Assembly: GCF_040802235.1 (NCBI RefSeq) | Contig: NC_133157.1 | Span: forward strand, 89,266,001-89,330,000 | DNA: 64,000 bases | Origin: Manis javanica | Taxonomy: Eukaryota; Chordata; Mammalia; Pholidota; Manidae | Reading direction: 5' to 3' | In this document: in pieces, positions 1 through 9,357 of the stretch | How the letters are laid out: each line of letters begins with the position of its first letter | Numbering within the stretch: position 1 is the first letter of the stretch | Program-made: the position numbers and the translations under genes | Notes under the pieces: model-generated | The model's database searches: none | What the model was told of the DNA's origin: nothing | The model's input: only the letters and a program-made list of their open reading frames with translations

Positions 1-309
1 GACCCAGGAATTCCACTCCTAGGAATTTACCCTAAGAACGCAGCAATCAAGTTTGAGAAAGACAGATGCACTCCTATGTTTATCGCAGCACTATTTACAA
101 TAGCCAAGAATTGGAAGCAACCTAAATGTCCATCGGTAGATGAATGGATAAAGAAGATGTGGTACATATACACAATGGAATTCTACTCAGCCATAAGAAG
201 TGAAAAAATCCAACCATTTGCAGCAACATGGATGGAGCTGGAGTGTATTATGCTCAGTGAAATAGGCCAAGCGGAGAAAGAGAAATACCAAATGATTTCA
301 CTCATCTGA
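1..309 (+). pseudogene. L1 ORF2p C-terminal fragment
   Basis: Reading from base 1 in frame gives the extreme C-terminus of L1 ORF2 protein, the reverse transcriptase/endonuclease that copies L1 RNA at nicked chromosomal DNA. Recognisable L1 signatures are the LLGIYPKNAAIKFEKD stretch, FTIAKNWKQPKCPSVDEWIKKMWYIYTMEF and a terminal EKEKYQMISLI before TGA at 307-309. The same protein tail is encoded on the minus strand at 36432-36803, where it ends two or three residues later, so the stop here is slightly early. No catalytic domain is inside the window; only the region after the cysteine-rich segment is present. Confidence 0.9.
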
Positions 310-684
310 GGAGTATAGGAACAAAGGAAAAACTGAAGGAACAAAACAGCAGCAGAATTACAGAACCCAAAAATGGACTCACAGGTACCAAAGGGAAAGG
401 AACTGGGGAGGATGGGTAGGCAGGGAGGGATAACGGGGGGGAAGAAGAAGGGGTGTATTAAGATTAGCATGCATGGGGGGAGGGAGAAAGGGGAGGGTGG
501 GCTGCACAACACAGAGAGGACAAGTAGTGACTCTGCAACATTTTGCTAAGCTGATGGACAGTAACCGTAATGTGGTTGTTAGGGGGGACCTGATATAGGG
601 GAGAGCATAGTAAACATAGTATTCTTCATGTAAGTGTAGATTAAAAATTAAAAAAAAAAAAAAAAAAGAAAGAAAGAAAGAAAA
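310..684 (+). other. L1 3' UTR and first internal A-tract
   Basis: Purine-rich L1 3' UTR with a G-run around 434-480, ending in an A-tract at about 642-667 that runs into GAAA repeats to 684. Normally this A-tract would be the end of an L1. Here non-L1 sequence follows without a target duplication, and the minus-strand copy has the equivalent A-rich junction at 36083-36107. Confidence 0.8.
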
Positions 685-844
685 GGGGGATTACTCCTTA
701 ACAGGGTAAAACTATTGGTAAATCAAAGATCAATGCATGCTTTAAATATCCTTAATGTTGATCACTTAAAGGGTGTCAGATGATCAGCTATGGAGGTACT
801 CTTTTCTGATAATATTCCTTTCTCTTAATTAAAAAAAAAAAAAA
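685..844 (+). other. First extra 3' segment with second A-tract
   Basis: A 144-bp non-L1 segment (685-828) followed by a run of A at about 831-844. The minus-strand L1 has the matching 140-bp segment at 35943-36082 and A-run at 35933-35942. A segment bounded on both sides by A-tracts is what remains when an L1 transcript reads past its own poly(A) into flanking DNA and is reinserted. Confidence 0.7.
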
Positions 845-2483
845 GCAGTTACTGTGTGCTGACCTCCAATGAGTTCTGCACAGTGGTATAGAGGGCATGT
901 CAAAGTGTGGGCAAAGGGTCTGTTTGTTTCTATGCAGAAGATCAAGGCCTAGCTTGGATACCCAGAAAATGAACTAAGATACGATATGAGGAGGAGCTTC
1001 CGGCATCAGCACTCTCTGGAGGACTCGTGCCGGGGGATGATCATCAAAAAGCCTCCACAGGGATCCGGGCGATGCTGCGGTTGTGGCTGCGTCCACCCCA
1101 CCGTTTCCTGGACTTGCCATAGGAATGAGGAGGGAGATGTCTAGGCTGGCATGTGCATACAGTGAGACAACGAATTTGACCGGATCTGTACTGTTGGAAC
1201 TCAACCAGGAGTTGGGAGGGGTGCAAGTTGTAGCACTCCAAAATCTTATGACTATAGACTATCTATGGTTAAAAGAAAATATGGGATGTGAACAGATCCC
1301 AGAAATGGGCTGCTTTAATTTGTCTGGTGGTTCAAGTACAGTTGGACAATATCCATCATATCATAGATAAATTTTCACAAATGCCTAGGGTGCCTAAATG
1401 GTTTTCTTGGCTTCACTGGAGATGGATGGTAATTATAGATTTGCTTTGTTTATGTCACCGTATTCCTATTATGTTAATATGTGTGTGCAAATTAGTTAGT
1501 AGTTTAAAACCTATACATACTTAAGGTACTATACAAGAAGATATGTCAAAGAAATAATCAATCCTCCCATGTTTCCTTCATATGCTACATCTATAGCTTT
1601 TCTTCTTCCTTCCTAATTACAACCCTTAAATAGAATTCGTGCCTCATATCGAATTTACCGTGTATCATAATTCCTCCAGGTGATAAAGATACCTCGAGAC
1701 AAGTGCTGGGCATAGAAGCCACAGGGTATAAATCTGCAAAGAAGTAAAAAGCTAACCTTTGCAAACAATATGGCTTCTCTCTCACTTACCAACTTTACAT
1801 TTCCCTGTATGGCCCCGGAAGATGACTGGTTAGCCAGAGACGGGTAAGATTCCTCAAGGGAGGAACAACCTAAGACAGGCACAGTCGCAGGGGGGCCATC
1901 AGGTGAGAATTTGGGGATCAACAGAGGTGAGGCTCAGAACCTCACCCCCCCTGCTTTGAGAGAAATCTTCTGCATCCGTGGATGTCTTGCTGCCCTTGTC
2001 TAGCCTGGATTAATACTTAGTCCATAGGCACACACCTGATCATCTGATCATCTACATTTTCCTTCTACAGCACTAAACTATGTTTTGTACCTTTATCTTG
2101 CATCTACCTACCACTTCAGCATTTTATTAAAAATAAAAATAATACTAATAATAGGAGAAATGGGGGATCAACATATAGATCAAGTACAAAAATCAAACGA
2201 ATATTCATATTTGACCTGATTGTTTATAGATCATATTGCATGATCAAAACCGAAATTTTCTGTGATGAATGCCCTTGTACTGTTCACCATGTAAGAATTT
2301 ATTCACTATGTAAGAATTCGTTCACCATGTGAGAACTTATTCGTTATGCTTCAGAAGATTGGAGACTGACGAGAATTAGGCTTGAGATGGATTAATGATT
2401 GTACATTGAGCGTTGACCCCCCTATAGTGAATTTTATTGTTGTTAACAACCATTTGATCAATAAATATGAGAGATGCCCTCTC
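845..2483 (+). mobile_element. Second extra 3' segment: ERV-derived module
   Basis: About 1.64 kb of non-L1 sequence that is also present, in the same place, in the minus-strand L1 (34289-35932). Its first third encodes a decayed retroviral Env transmembrane region (about 1065-1524). The rest is noncoding and ends at an AATAAA with a poly(A) start 19 bp downstream. One reading is that it derives from the env-to-LTR end of an ERV; whether the distal part is LTR-derived I cannot show, because no second LTR copy is present for comparison. Confidence 0.65.
1065..1524 (+). pseudogene. Decayed retroviral Env transmembrane (TM) region
   Basis: In order the sequence encodes a hydrophobic, alanine/proline-rich stretch resembling a fusion peptide (about 1075-1125), a heptad-like segment ending LLELNQELGGVQVVALQNL, a cysteine motif spanning 1287-1313 (C-E-Q-x3-M-G-C, close to the CX6CC of retroviral TM subunits but lacking the first of the paired cysteines), a second helix, then a tryptophan-rich WFSWLHWRW and a hydrophobic anchor-like segment. 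A frameshift after the cysteine motif separates the halves (1083-1370 and 1288-1524 are different frames). The minus-strand copy at 35340-35651 keeps the first half and second helix in one frame. The pattern is nearer to alpha/beta-type TM than to the gammaretroviral TMs found elsewhere in this window. No function is expected. Confidence 0.6.
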
Positions 2484-2494
2484 AAAAAAAAAAA
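2460..2494 (+). promoter_or_regulatory. Polyadenylation signal and poly(A) tail of composite L1
   Basis: AATAAA at 2460-2465 with an 11-base A-run at 2484-2494. The other copy has TATAAA in the same position, so the signal varies between copies. Confidence 0.75.
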
Positions 2495-2825
2495 TAGTTT
2501 CACTATGGTGGCATTGTTGGATGTGCATTTCATTTGAATTTTAGGAATTTTGTAAAATTTCTAGAACACTTACATTAAGAATATTCAACCATATGATATA
2601 ACCTTAAAAGATTTATCACCACTTATTTGAAAATCCTGCCCATGTAATTTAACATACCAAATAAGCCTAATTTGTTTAATATCTCTCTTTGAGATATTTC
2701 AGGGATTCTCTAAAAAACCCCAAAGTTAGCTAAAGGTAAAATGACTTCATTTATAATTTAATTTTGCGGGTGTTTGTCAAGAATATCTAAAGGTTTTAAA
2801 ACACTTGGTCAAATAGGAACATATC
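2495..2825. other. AU-rich sequence, no gene seen
   Basis: No open frame or recognisable motif. It resembles in composition the AU-rich DNA right of the ERV (15690 onward) and may be the target into which that ERV inserted. Confidence 0.5.
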
Positions 2826-3254
2826 TGTTAGGCTAGAGGAAGGAAAAACAAGGACATACAAACAGAAGAGAGAGATACCATGAAAGGAGAACAGACCAGA
2901 TCCCAAGGTCCATGCCCTATGTGGAAAGAGGAGAGCTCTTCCTGAATTCCATCCTTCTAATGTGCCAACTAAGAGACGGATGTCAGCCTCCTCCCTCTTG
3001 GAAGGAAAAAAAAGTATCTAGTTGTCTATTATGTCACCTTTAGCCAATCATACCTCTCCATGCCCCCTAGGATAGCTTGCCCACTCCTCCCCCTCCTAAC
3101 CCCTTATAAGCCCCCACCTCCTTGACCAGTTGGAACTTCCCCAGCCTGTAATACCCAGACCAGGGAACATCACCTGGGAATTGCACTCAAATAAACTGCC
3201 TGGCTCCTTGTTGCCTCTCATCGCCTGCTTATTTCAGCTAGAATTTATCTTACA
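2826..3254 (+). mobile_element. 5' LTR of plus-strand ERV
   Basis: 429 bp, TGTTAGGCT at the start and TTACA at the end. A TATA-like TTATAAG at 3104-3110 and AATAAA at 3190-3195 give promoter, R and U5 in the normal order. It matches 15265-15689 (direct) and 16877-17303 (inverted) along its whole length. Confidence 0.9.
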
Positions 3255-3256
3255 TT

Positions 3257-3274
3257 TGGTGCCGAAACCCAGAA
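3257..3274 (+). other. Primer-binding site, tRNA-Phe-like
   Basis: TGGTGCCGAAACCCAGAA, two bases after the LTR. The first 14 bases equal the complement of the 3' end of mammalian tRNA-Phe; the last four differ at two or three positions. Confidence 0.8.
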
Positions 3275-3283
3275 AGGAGTGTG

Positions 3284-3288
3284 AGTGT
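3284..3288. repeat. Target-site duplication AGTGT (left)
   Basis: AGTGT at 3284-3288 is repeated at 10520-10524, exactly flanking the minus-strand ERV. It shows that the younger ERV landed in the leader of the plus-strand ERV. Confidence 0.85.
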
Positions 3289-3538
3289 TGAAAGGAAAGG
3301 AGCGACACATAGCAGCAATTCACCGGAGAGTTCTGCTTTATTAGGGAAAGGTGCTGGGTTATATAGGAAGGGGCATGAATTGATTGAGGTGTCACTTCTA
3401 CGGGGCTGGTGGCTGTTGGCTAGGTGCTGGGATTGGGAGGGGGGGCGAGAGGTGATTGGGCTTCAGGTGGCGCTGGCGGGAACTGAGGACCCCGAAGAGA
3501 AGCCAGAAGTTTGCCATCTTACTGGTAGGGACCCTTCA
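3289..3538 (-). mobile_element. 3' LTR of minus-strand tRNA-Phe ERV
   Basis: 250 bp with TG...CA ends, paired with 10271-10519. On the minus strand it has a TATATAA box (complement of about 3358-3364) and AATAAA (complement of about 3338-3343). Confidence 0.9.
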
Positions 3539-3556
3539 TTCCCCCCTTTCTCCTCT
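3539..3556 (-). other. Polypurine tract
   Basis: On the minus strand a purine run (AGAGGAGAAAGGGGGGAA type) directly abuts the 3' LTR. This is the plus-strand DNA primer site of the provirus and fixes the LTR edge. Confidence 0.8.
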
Positions 3557-3599
3557 ATGGGTTTGTGGATGTTGCTTTCTCTCTGGCTGCTTCCTGCTG

Positions 3600-5565
3600 A
3601 ACAGGGGCAGAGAAGGGAGTGAGGGCTTGAGGATTGGGAGGAAAGGGTTGATAGGACTCCCCGCAGTAAGGACGAGTAGATGTGGACTTCTTCAGGTTTG
3701 GAAATCAATGAAGGTTCCCTGTAACTATAGGTTGAGGACCTGTTGATTCCAATGGTGCTAAGAGGATATGGGTGTCAGGAGCCAGGCGTCTGCGGCCATT
3801 GTTTCCAGGAACAGTTTCCAGTGAAGAGAGGGGTCCATCTCAGCGTGTGGTGAGGAGGTCACATGAGGATGAGGGATCTTCTGTGGCTAGAAGCTGGTAG
3901 TTCCTGAGTAAAAGCTGGTTGAAAGCTTGATTAGAGATTTTTCCAACTTGGGATTTGATGAACTTTATTATACAGGGTAAGAAGAGACAGGCGAGAAGAA
4001 TGACTATTATGGGGCCTGCAATGGGCCAGAGCCAGGTGAGGAGGGGGTTTGTTAGTATTGAAGAGAATGGGTTGGATTTGAAAGCAGAGTGGAGGCTGGA
4101 GGCAAGGTCGGTGAGTTTGGTAATGTTAGTTTCTACAATGCCGGAATAGCAGCACTCTTCTCAGAGGAAGACGCAGGTGCCGCCCTTCTCGGCTGTAAGC
4201 AGATCTAGGGCCCGCTGGTTTTGAAGGGTGACTTTAGCTAGCAAAGTGACCTGTCTTTGGAGAGAGGCTAGGGAATCGGCAGTGGATGTCAGGGCTCCCT
4301 CAAGTTTGGCGTTGAGATCTCTAACTGCCTATAGAGAGTGACCCAAGGCTTCTCCCAAAAACCCTGCCCCAATGGCTGAGGTGATCAAAGAGCTACTGAC
4401 CATGATGGGAAGGAAAGCAGCTCTTTTTGTGTGCGAGGGCAAGGGAGGTTGGAGCTCAAGGAATTCTGCCATGCTGTAAAGTGTAAACTGTGGGATTAGA
4501 GTGACGGAAATGCAGGGTGTATCAGAGTTGAGAGGCACTGAGTTGAAAAGACTGCCATTACACTAAAAGAAGTGTCCCGGTTGCATAAAAGTCTTAGAGC
4601 CAGAGGTAGGGGTGTAGATAGAGAGGCAGTGAAATGCGCTGGAGGTGGGTGGAGTTGGGCTTACACAGTGGTGGATGGTGAGATTATCTGCGTATTCTGG
4701 TTCCCATAGGGGTATGTCTGCCAGGGGGCAGAGAGGTTGTCCTTCTGCATGGAAGGAGTAGTTGGAAATATTAAGGGGCATGGCGGCCAGCAGTGGGCAC
4801 TGTAGTGATGCGCACAAGAAACAATTGGCTGTGTTAAGGGTGTGGTTGAGAAAGATGGTGGTGTCCTGAATGAGCTGTAATGAAGAGTAGGAGAAATGGG
4901 AAGAGGGGCAGGGATAAGAAGATGAAGAGGCGCCGTCAAGAGTTTGGATAATGACTTTTTCGGAATGTCTGATATCTGATGCAACTTGAGAGATCTGGGA
5001 ATGAGAGGGAACATACTTTCGAGAGATATGAAGAGTACAGTGGGGGTCGAGGACCCCCCCCATAGTAAACTGAGGCTGTGACTCTGGCAGCTCATCAAGA
5101 GTCCCAGGGGTCTGGGATTGATAAGGAGAATGACCCGTTGGGATATTTCATGAAATGTTTGGAGGAGTAATACTGTGGGTACTGGAAGTTACTCATGTAG
5201 TGAATTGCACAAGACCAGTAGGGACATCCACCGTAGGTGTCTGGCTATCGCCTGCAATAGGCTTGTTTTTGGTCATAGAGGAAGCAGAGGTAGGGAGAAT
5301 AAGGGTAGCTGCTAGTGAACACTTCAGTGGAGGGAGGAAAATGGAGGTATAAAGGCTCAGAGCAGCTTTTCAGGGGGCAGTCTGGTGTGGCAATGAGGGC
5401 AGTAACTTTTGTTTGATGCTGTGTGTAAGTCTCTCTGACTTTGAATCGCCATACAAAGGAGGCTGGGGTGGCGGGGAAGACAATAAGAATGAGGAAAAAA
5501 GCAAGAGAGCAGTAAAGGAGGGAAAAGTCATGATTCGGGTATGGATGGCAAAGGGGGTGAACGGG
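3600..5565 (-). pseudogene. env remnant, gammaretroviral type
   Basis: Env mediates receptor binding and membrane fusion. Reading on the minus strand, a hydrophobic signal-peptide-like segment near 5490-5530 begins SU, which continues with several open pieces to about 4560. A fusion-peptide-like hydrophobic stretch after a KRA junction lies near 4330-4430. The conserved TM region with an immunosuppressive-domain-like segment and CX6CC lies at about 4147-4215; the CX6CC is interrupted by a TGA. A hydrophobic membrane anchor follows near 3955-4050. The gene is broken by stops and frameshifts throughout, the longest open piece being 4563-5063. It directly follows the reverse-transcriptase connection domain because RNase H and integrase are deleted. 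Confidence 0.8.
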
Positions 5566-7060
5566 ATTTTGGAGGAAAGAGGACAGTAAGGTCAGGAGTC
5601 TGGAGGGAGGGAGAGTCTGTAAACTTTTGTAGGTTAAGAGATCTTTTAGGTGATGTGGGGACAGAATGGTAAGGGGCGCCCTGAATGTCAGTTTATGAGC
5701 TGCCTTCTGCAAGAGCTGTCTAGCGGCTAATGCTCGTAGGCAGGGGGCTCATCCCCGAACTGTGGGGTCTAATTGCTTGGAGAGATAAGCTACTGGGGCA
5801 AAGGAAGGGCCATAATATTGGCCTAGGACTCTTAGAGCTAGACTGGATCTCTCATGAATGTATAATGAGAAGGGCTTCGACAAATCAGGAAGATGGAGAG
5901 CTGGGGCTTCCACAAGGGCTTGACGGAGCTTAATGAGGGAGTGTCAGGGTAAGGAGGATAATGGTTTTTTTAGGGGGGCTCTTGCTGAGGTCATATAGGG
6001 GTCTTGCCAACAGAGAGCAGGGAGAAGTTAGGGATTTATGCTCTAAAATATCTAGCCAGGCTTAGAAAAGAAAGGATTTCTGTCTTGGTTTTGGGAATGG
6101 GCAGGTCAGAGAGGAGCCATTTTCTGTCTAAGGTAATGGACTTTCTTTGTTGAGATAGAAGGAATCTGAGGTAAGTGAAAGGAGGGGAAGAGATTTGAGC
6201 TTTGACGGGGGATACTCGGTAACTTCTGGACGCTAGAAGGTTAAGTAGGGAGGCAGTGTCAAGTTGAGACTGTTCTCACGAGAGACTGCAGAGTAAAAGA
6301 TTGTCTATGTATTATAAGGTGGACTTGGAGTGATCATGATGAAACTGTTTGAGGTCCTGAGCTAGGACCTGTCTAAAAATATGGGGACTATCTCGGAAGC
6401 TTTGTGGCAAAACTGTCCAAGTGAGTTGTTTAGAATGTCTTGTGTATGGGTCCGTCCAGGTGAAGATGAAAAAATCATGGGAGCAGGGGTCTAGAGGGAT
6501 AGAAAAATAGGTCTTTGAGATCTAGGACTGAGAAGTGGGATGCTGAGGCAGGGATCTGTGATAAAAGGCTGTATGGATTTGGAACTAAGGGATGGATAGG
6601 GACAACGGCTATGTTGATGAGGCGAAGGTCTTGGACAAGGCAGAAAGATCTGTTGGTTTTTTTAACAGCTAATATGGGGGTATTAAATGGGGAGTGAGTG
6701 GGTCTGAGGTAATTTTTGTTTAAGAGATCTTGAATGATGGGTTGGAGGCCTATGAGGGCTGAAGTGGTTAGGGGGTATTGGGCCTGACAGATCTACTGAG
6801 AGGGGTCACGTAATTTGATAGAGGCAGGGGGACATAGGGCCACGGAGGGGCTTGTAATGTCCTAAACTTGGGGATTTACAGGGTGTATGAGGGCAGAACC
6901 GGAGCTTTCATTTGGTAGAGGGGGGTTGTTGGCTATGAGGGCTATCAGAAAGGGAGTACTGGGGGCTGTGGGAGTGGATATAGTTATGGAAACATGGAGG
7001 AGGGAAAGGATGTCCCATCTTAGTAAAGGGATGGGACACTGGGGCATAACCAGGAAGGAG
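5566..7060 (-). pseudogene. pol remnant: reverse transcriptase, truncated
   Basis: Reverse transcriptase would copy the viral RNA into DNA. The region between the protease and 5566 aligns in order with the pol of the tRNA-His ERV in this window: palm motifs, then the active-site box at 6300-6311, which reads YIDN instead of the usual Y-[VM]-D-D and is preceded by an in-frame stop. The connection domain (LSPHHLKDLLTYKSLQTLPP) lies at about 5600-5680 and then passes straight into Env. RNase H and integrase are therefore absent by deletion. Both the lost second aspartate and the stops make this inactive. Confidence 0.8.
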
Positions 7061-7330
7061 TGGGAGAAAGGTATGGGATTGTCTTGGATTGTGCATAAAG
7101 GGGGGGGGGGTTAATGGGAAAATCTGTTTACCTCTTACCCTGACTATAGGAGTAATGGCAGGCATGGTAGGGCTCCGGTATTCTCACAAGACTGAGAAGG
7201 TGGCTCCTGTGTCTAGGAGGAAGGAGATGGGGCGACCATCTACTATTAAAGTAACCCTGGGCTCCTGTTTGGTGATGGAAATGGTCGGGCGAGAAGCCCC
7301 CGGGCCCCATCAATCTTCTTCTGCCAGCCC
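7061..7330 (-). pseudogene. pro remnant: aspartic protease
   Basis: The retroviral protease cleaves Gag and Pol. The minus strand encodes FLLDTGATFSV with the catalytic D-T-G intact at 7205-7213, followed by a degenerate flap region. It lies between the Gag zinc knuckles and reverse transcriptase as expected. Frame changes on both sides indicate it is not expressed as an intact enzyme. Confidence 0.8.
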
Positions 7331-8398
7331 CACTACGGCGGGCTTAGGATGGGGGTTGTTCGTCCAGCCTCCCCTTTGGGTGGTTGGGCAATCAGACCCC
7401 CAGTGGCCCTTTTTGAGGCATCTGGGGCATGGGGTGGTAGGAGATCTGGGGGAGAGGCATGCCCTTGACCAATGTCCCTCTTTTCTGCACTTGAAACAAG
7501 CTCCTGGGGGGGCTTGTTTGTAGAGGGGCGCCCAGGTTGTGGTTTTATCAGCTGGGCCAACATCTGGAAATTGGCCTGATCAGCCTTTTGTTTACGGCAT
7601 TCTTTCTCCTCCTCCCGGTTATGGAAGACTTTAAAGGCCACTGTTAGAATCTCAGTCTGTGGGGTAGCGGAGCCCTGTTCTAACTTTTTGAGTTTAGCTT
7701 TAATGTCGGGGTAGCCTTGAGCTAGGAAGTATGTCATAAGGACATGTCTTCCTTCAGGTGTTTCTGGGTCCAGGCTGGTATACTGTAATAGGGCTTGAGT
7801 GAGTCTGTCTAAGAACTCAGAGGGGATTTCGTCTCTCTTTTGAATTATGTCTTGGAGCTTTTGAAAATTGACTACTTTACAAGCTGCCTTTTTCAGACCT
7901 GCTATTAAGCAGGAGGCAAAAATATCTCGAGAGCGGAGACTCATGGCGGTGTTATAATCTCAGTGTGGGTCTTGTTCGGGGACAGCAGTGGGGCCAGGGG
8001 GATAGGTGGGGTCAGTCCTGTGGGTTTCAGTAGCCTGTGTTTGGGCGAAGTCTCAAACTCGTCTACGCTCTTCAGGGAGGAGAGTATTGGCCAGGAGCAT
8101 GAAAATGTCATGATGTGTGAGGCTGTAAGACTGGAGGGTCTATTGAAACTCCCTGATGTATGTCATGGGATCAGTGGAAAAGGAACTTAGGCGTTTCTCT
8201 AGTTGGGCTAAATCTCTTAAGGAGAAAGGGACGTGAACGCGCACGATGCCTTCGGATTGTGCTACCTCCCAGAGGGGTGCAATAATTTTGGGAGGCTCTT
8301 GGGACTGAGTCTGAGGGGGACTGAAGGGTTCTGGCTCAGTCTGTGGGGGAGTGACGCGGTCTAGCCGTGCCTAGTCGAGCAGGTCCTGAAGTGCAGAA

Positions 8399-8847
8399 GG
8401 GGGGCAAAGAAAATAAAGAAAGATAGAATCGGACCCACATGTCGCCAGCTAGCAGCTCAGCTGCTTACTTCTGCTGCTCTAGTTGGGCTTGAACTCATGA
8501 CTCTGAATTAAGAGTCCCATGCTCTACTAACTGAGCTGCAGCAGGGCTCTAGTTAATTGCTTATGGAATGCATAAACAGAATGTTCTTTGTTCTCCATTC
8601 CTGCCACATCTGCAAGTGGGGGAAGGGCATATTTAGAAGCAGGGGCAGTGTTTCTACACATCTTCAAGGTCTCCCTATTTTCAGAGTGAGGAGTCTTGGC
8701 AAGATATGTTTTTGTGGACAGATAACTTCTAAGGACTGCACCGGTTGTTCTCTAGCTTGTGCTTTCCCATGCTGCGTTCAGACATGGGGGAAGGTGCTTT
8801 CCCATTCTCCCTACAAACATGTGAGAAGACAAAGGCAGTCCCTAACA
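8399..8847 (-). mobile_element. ~450-bp insertion of unknown type inside gag
   Basis: Between two related proline-rich gag stretches (8290-8350 and 8878-8937) lies sequence that does not continue the Gag protein. On the minus strand it begins TGTTAGGGACTG at 8847, as an LTR might, contains a tRNA-Lys-like module near its end (8475-8547), and finishes in a T/C-rich tail next to a G-run. Four G bases flank both sides, but G-runs make that weak as a target duplication. It could be a solo LTR, a tRNA-derived SINE, or an ERV recombinant. I cannot decide between these. Confidence 0.45.
8475..8547 (-). pseudogene. tRNA-Lys(CUU)-like pseudogene
   Basis: On the minus strand the sequence GCAGCTCAGTTAGTAGAGCA (D arm with A box), an anticodon loop ACTCTTAAT at 8507-8515 with anticodon CTT at 8510-8512, and a B-box-like GAGTTCAAGCC follow with correct spacing for a 73-nt tRNA. 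The acceptor stem and T stem do not pair well, so it is not a functional tRNA gene. Its anticodon loop is nevertheless perfect. Confidence 0.7.
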
Positions 8848-9357
8848 GGGGAGAAACAGGTGATGAGGGCAAAGATGGAGGAGGCTCCTGGGACCTAGTT
8901 AAAGGGGGGCTGAAAGGCTCAGGCTTAATCTGCAGGGTATGAAGGTGGAGGAGGTGAGATGGGGGAGTAGATGGTTGGGGAGGAAGGGAGAAGGGCTGTT
9001 GTAGGAGAAGAAGGGGAAGGGAGTGAACGGGAGGCTTCTGCGGGGGTGGCGGCTTGCAGGCTAGGAGAACTTGGGAGGGGGCAGGGAGAGGAGGAGGTGG
9101 AAAGCTTCGATATAGGGAATCTCCTTCCATTTTTTCAGGCGCTGGCAGTAGTTAAAAAGATCGCGAGTGATGTTAGGATCAAGAGTTCCCCCTGCGGGCC
9201 ATTGGTTGTTATTGTCTAGGGGGTATGTCGGCCAATCTTGGGAGCAATATTTATGGAGAAGTTTTGGTTTTATATTAGGCGTCAGGGAGAGGGTAGCCAG
9301 ATGCTTAAGCAGGCATTCAAGAGGTGAACTTTCAGGGAGGGATGAGGAGGCTTCCAT

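Larger units (their letters stand above)
1..2494 (+). mobile_element. Composite L1, 3' part (5' end outside window)
   Basis: The segment begins inside the C-terminal part of L1 ORF2, runs through a short purine-rich 3' UTR and an A-tract (642-684), then continues for about 1.8 kb with non-L1 sequence and ends in a poly(A) run at 2484-2494. The same order of parts recurs on the minus strand at 34275-42488, so this is one repeat family and not a chance junction. I recognise the arrangement from memory as the abundant L1 of pangolin genomes, which I cannot verify here. Poly(A) and the signal at 2460-2465 place the 3' end. The element is dead: ORF2 is only a fragment here and the downstream module has stops in all frames. 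Confidence 0.85.
7385..9357 (-). pseudogene. gag remnant (MA, proline-rich, CA, NC)
   Basis: Gag builds the particle. The start at 9355-9357 gives MEASSSLPES, followed by a matrix domain resembling that of the tRNA-His Gag (PLDNNNQWP). The usual glycine at position 2, needed for myristoylation, is glutamate here. A proline-rich region lies at about 8850-9100, the capsid end at 7516-7944 (DIFASCLIAGLKKAA and following; PEGRHVLMTYF), and two C-X2-C-X4-H-X4-C zinc knuckles in a different frame at about 7385-7498. A ~450-bp foreign insert interrupts the gene between the proline-rich region and capsid. Stops and frameshifts occur on both sides. Confidence 0.85.

Noticed and set aside
8475..8547. 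Functional tRNA-Lys gene
   Set aside because: Acceptor and T stems do not pair, and the module sits inside a retroviral gag insertion.
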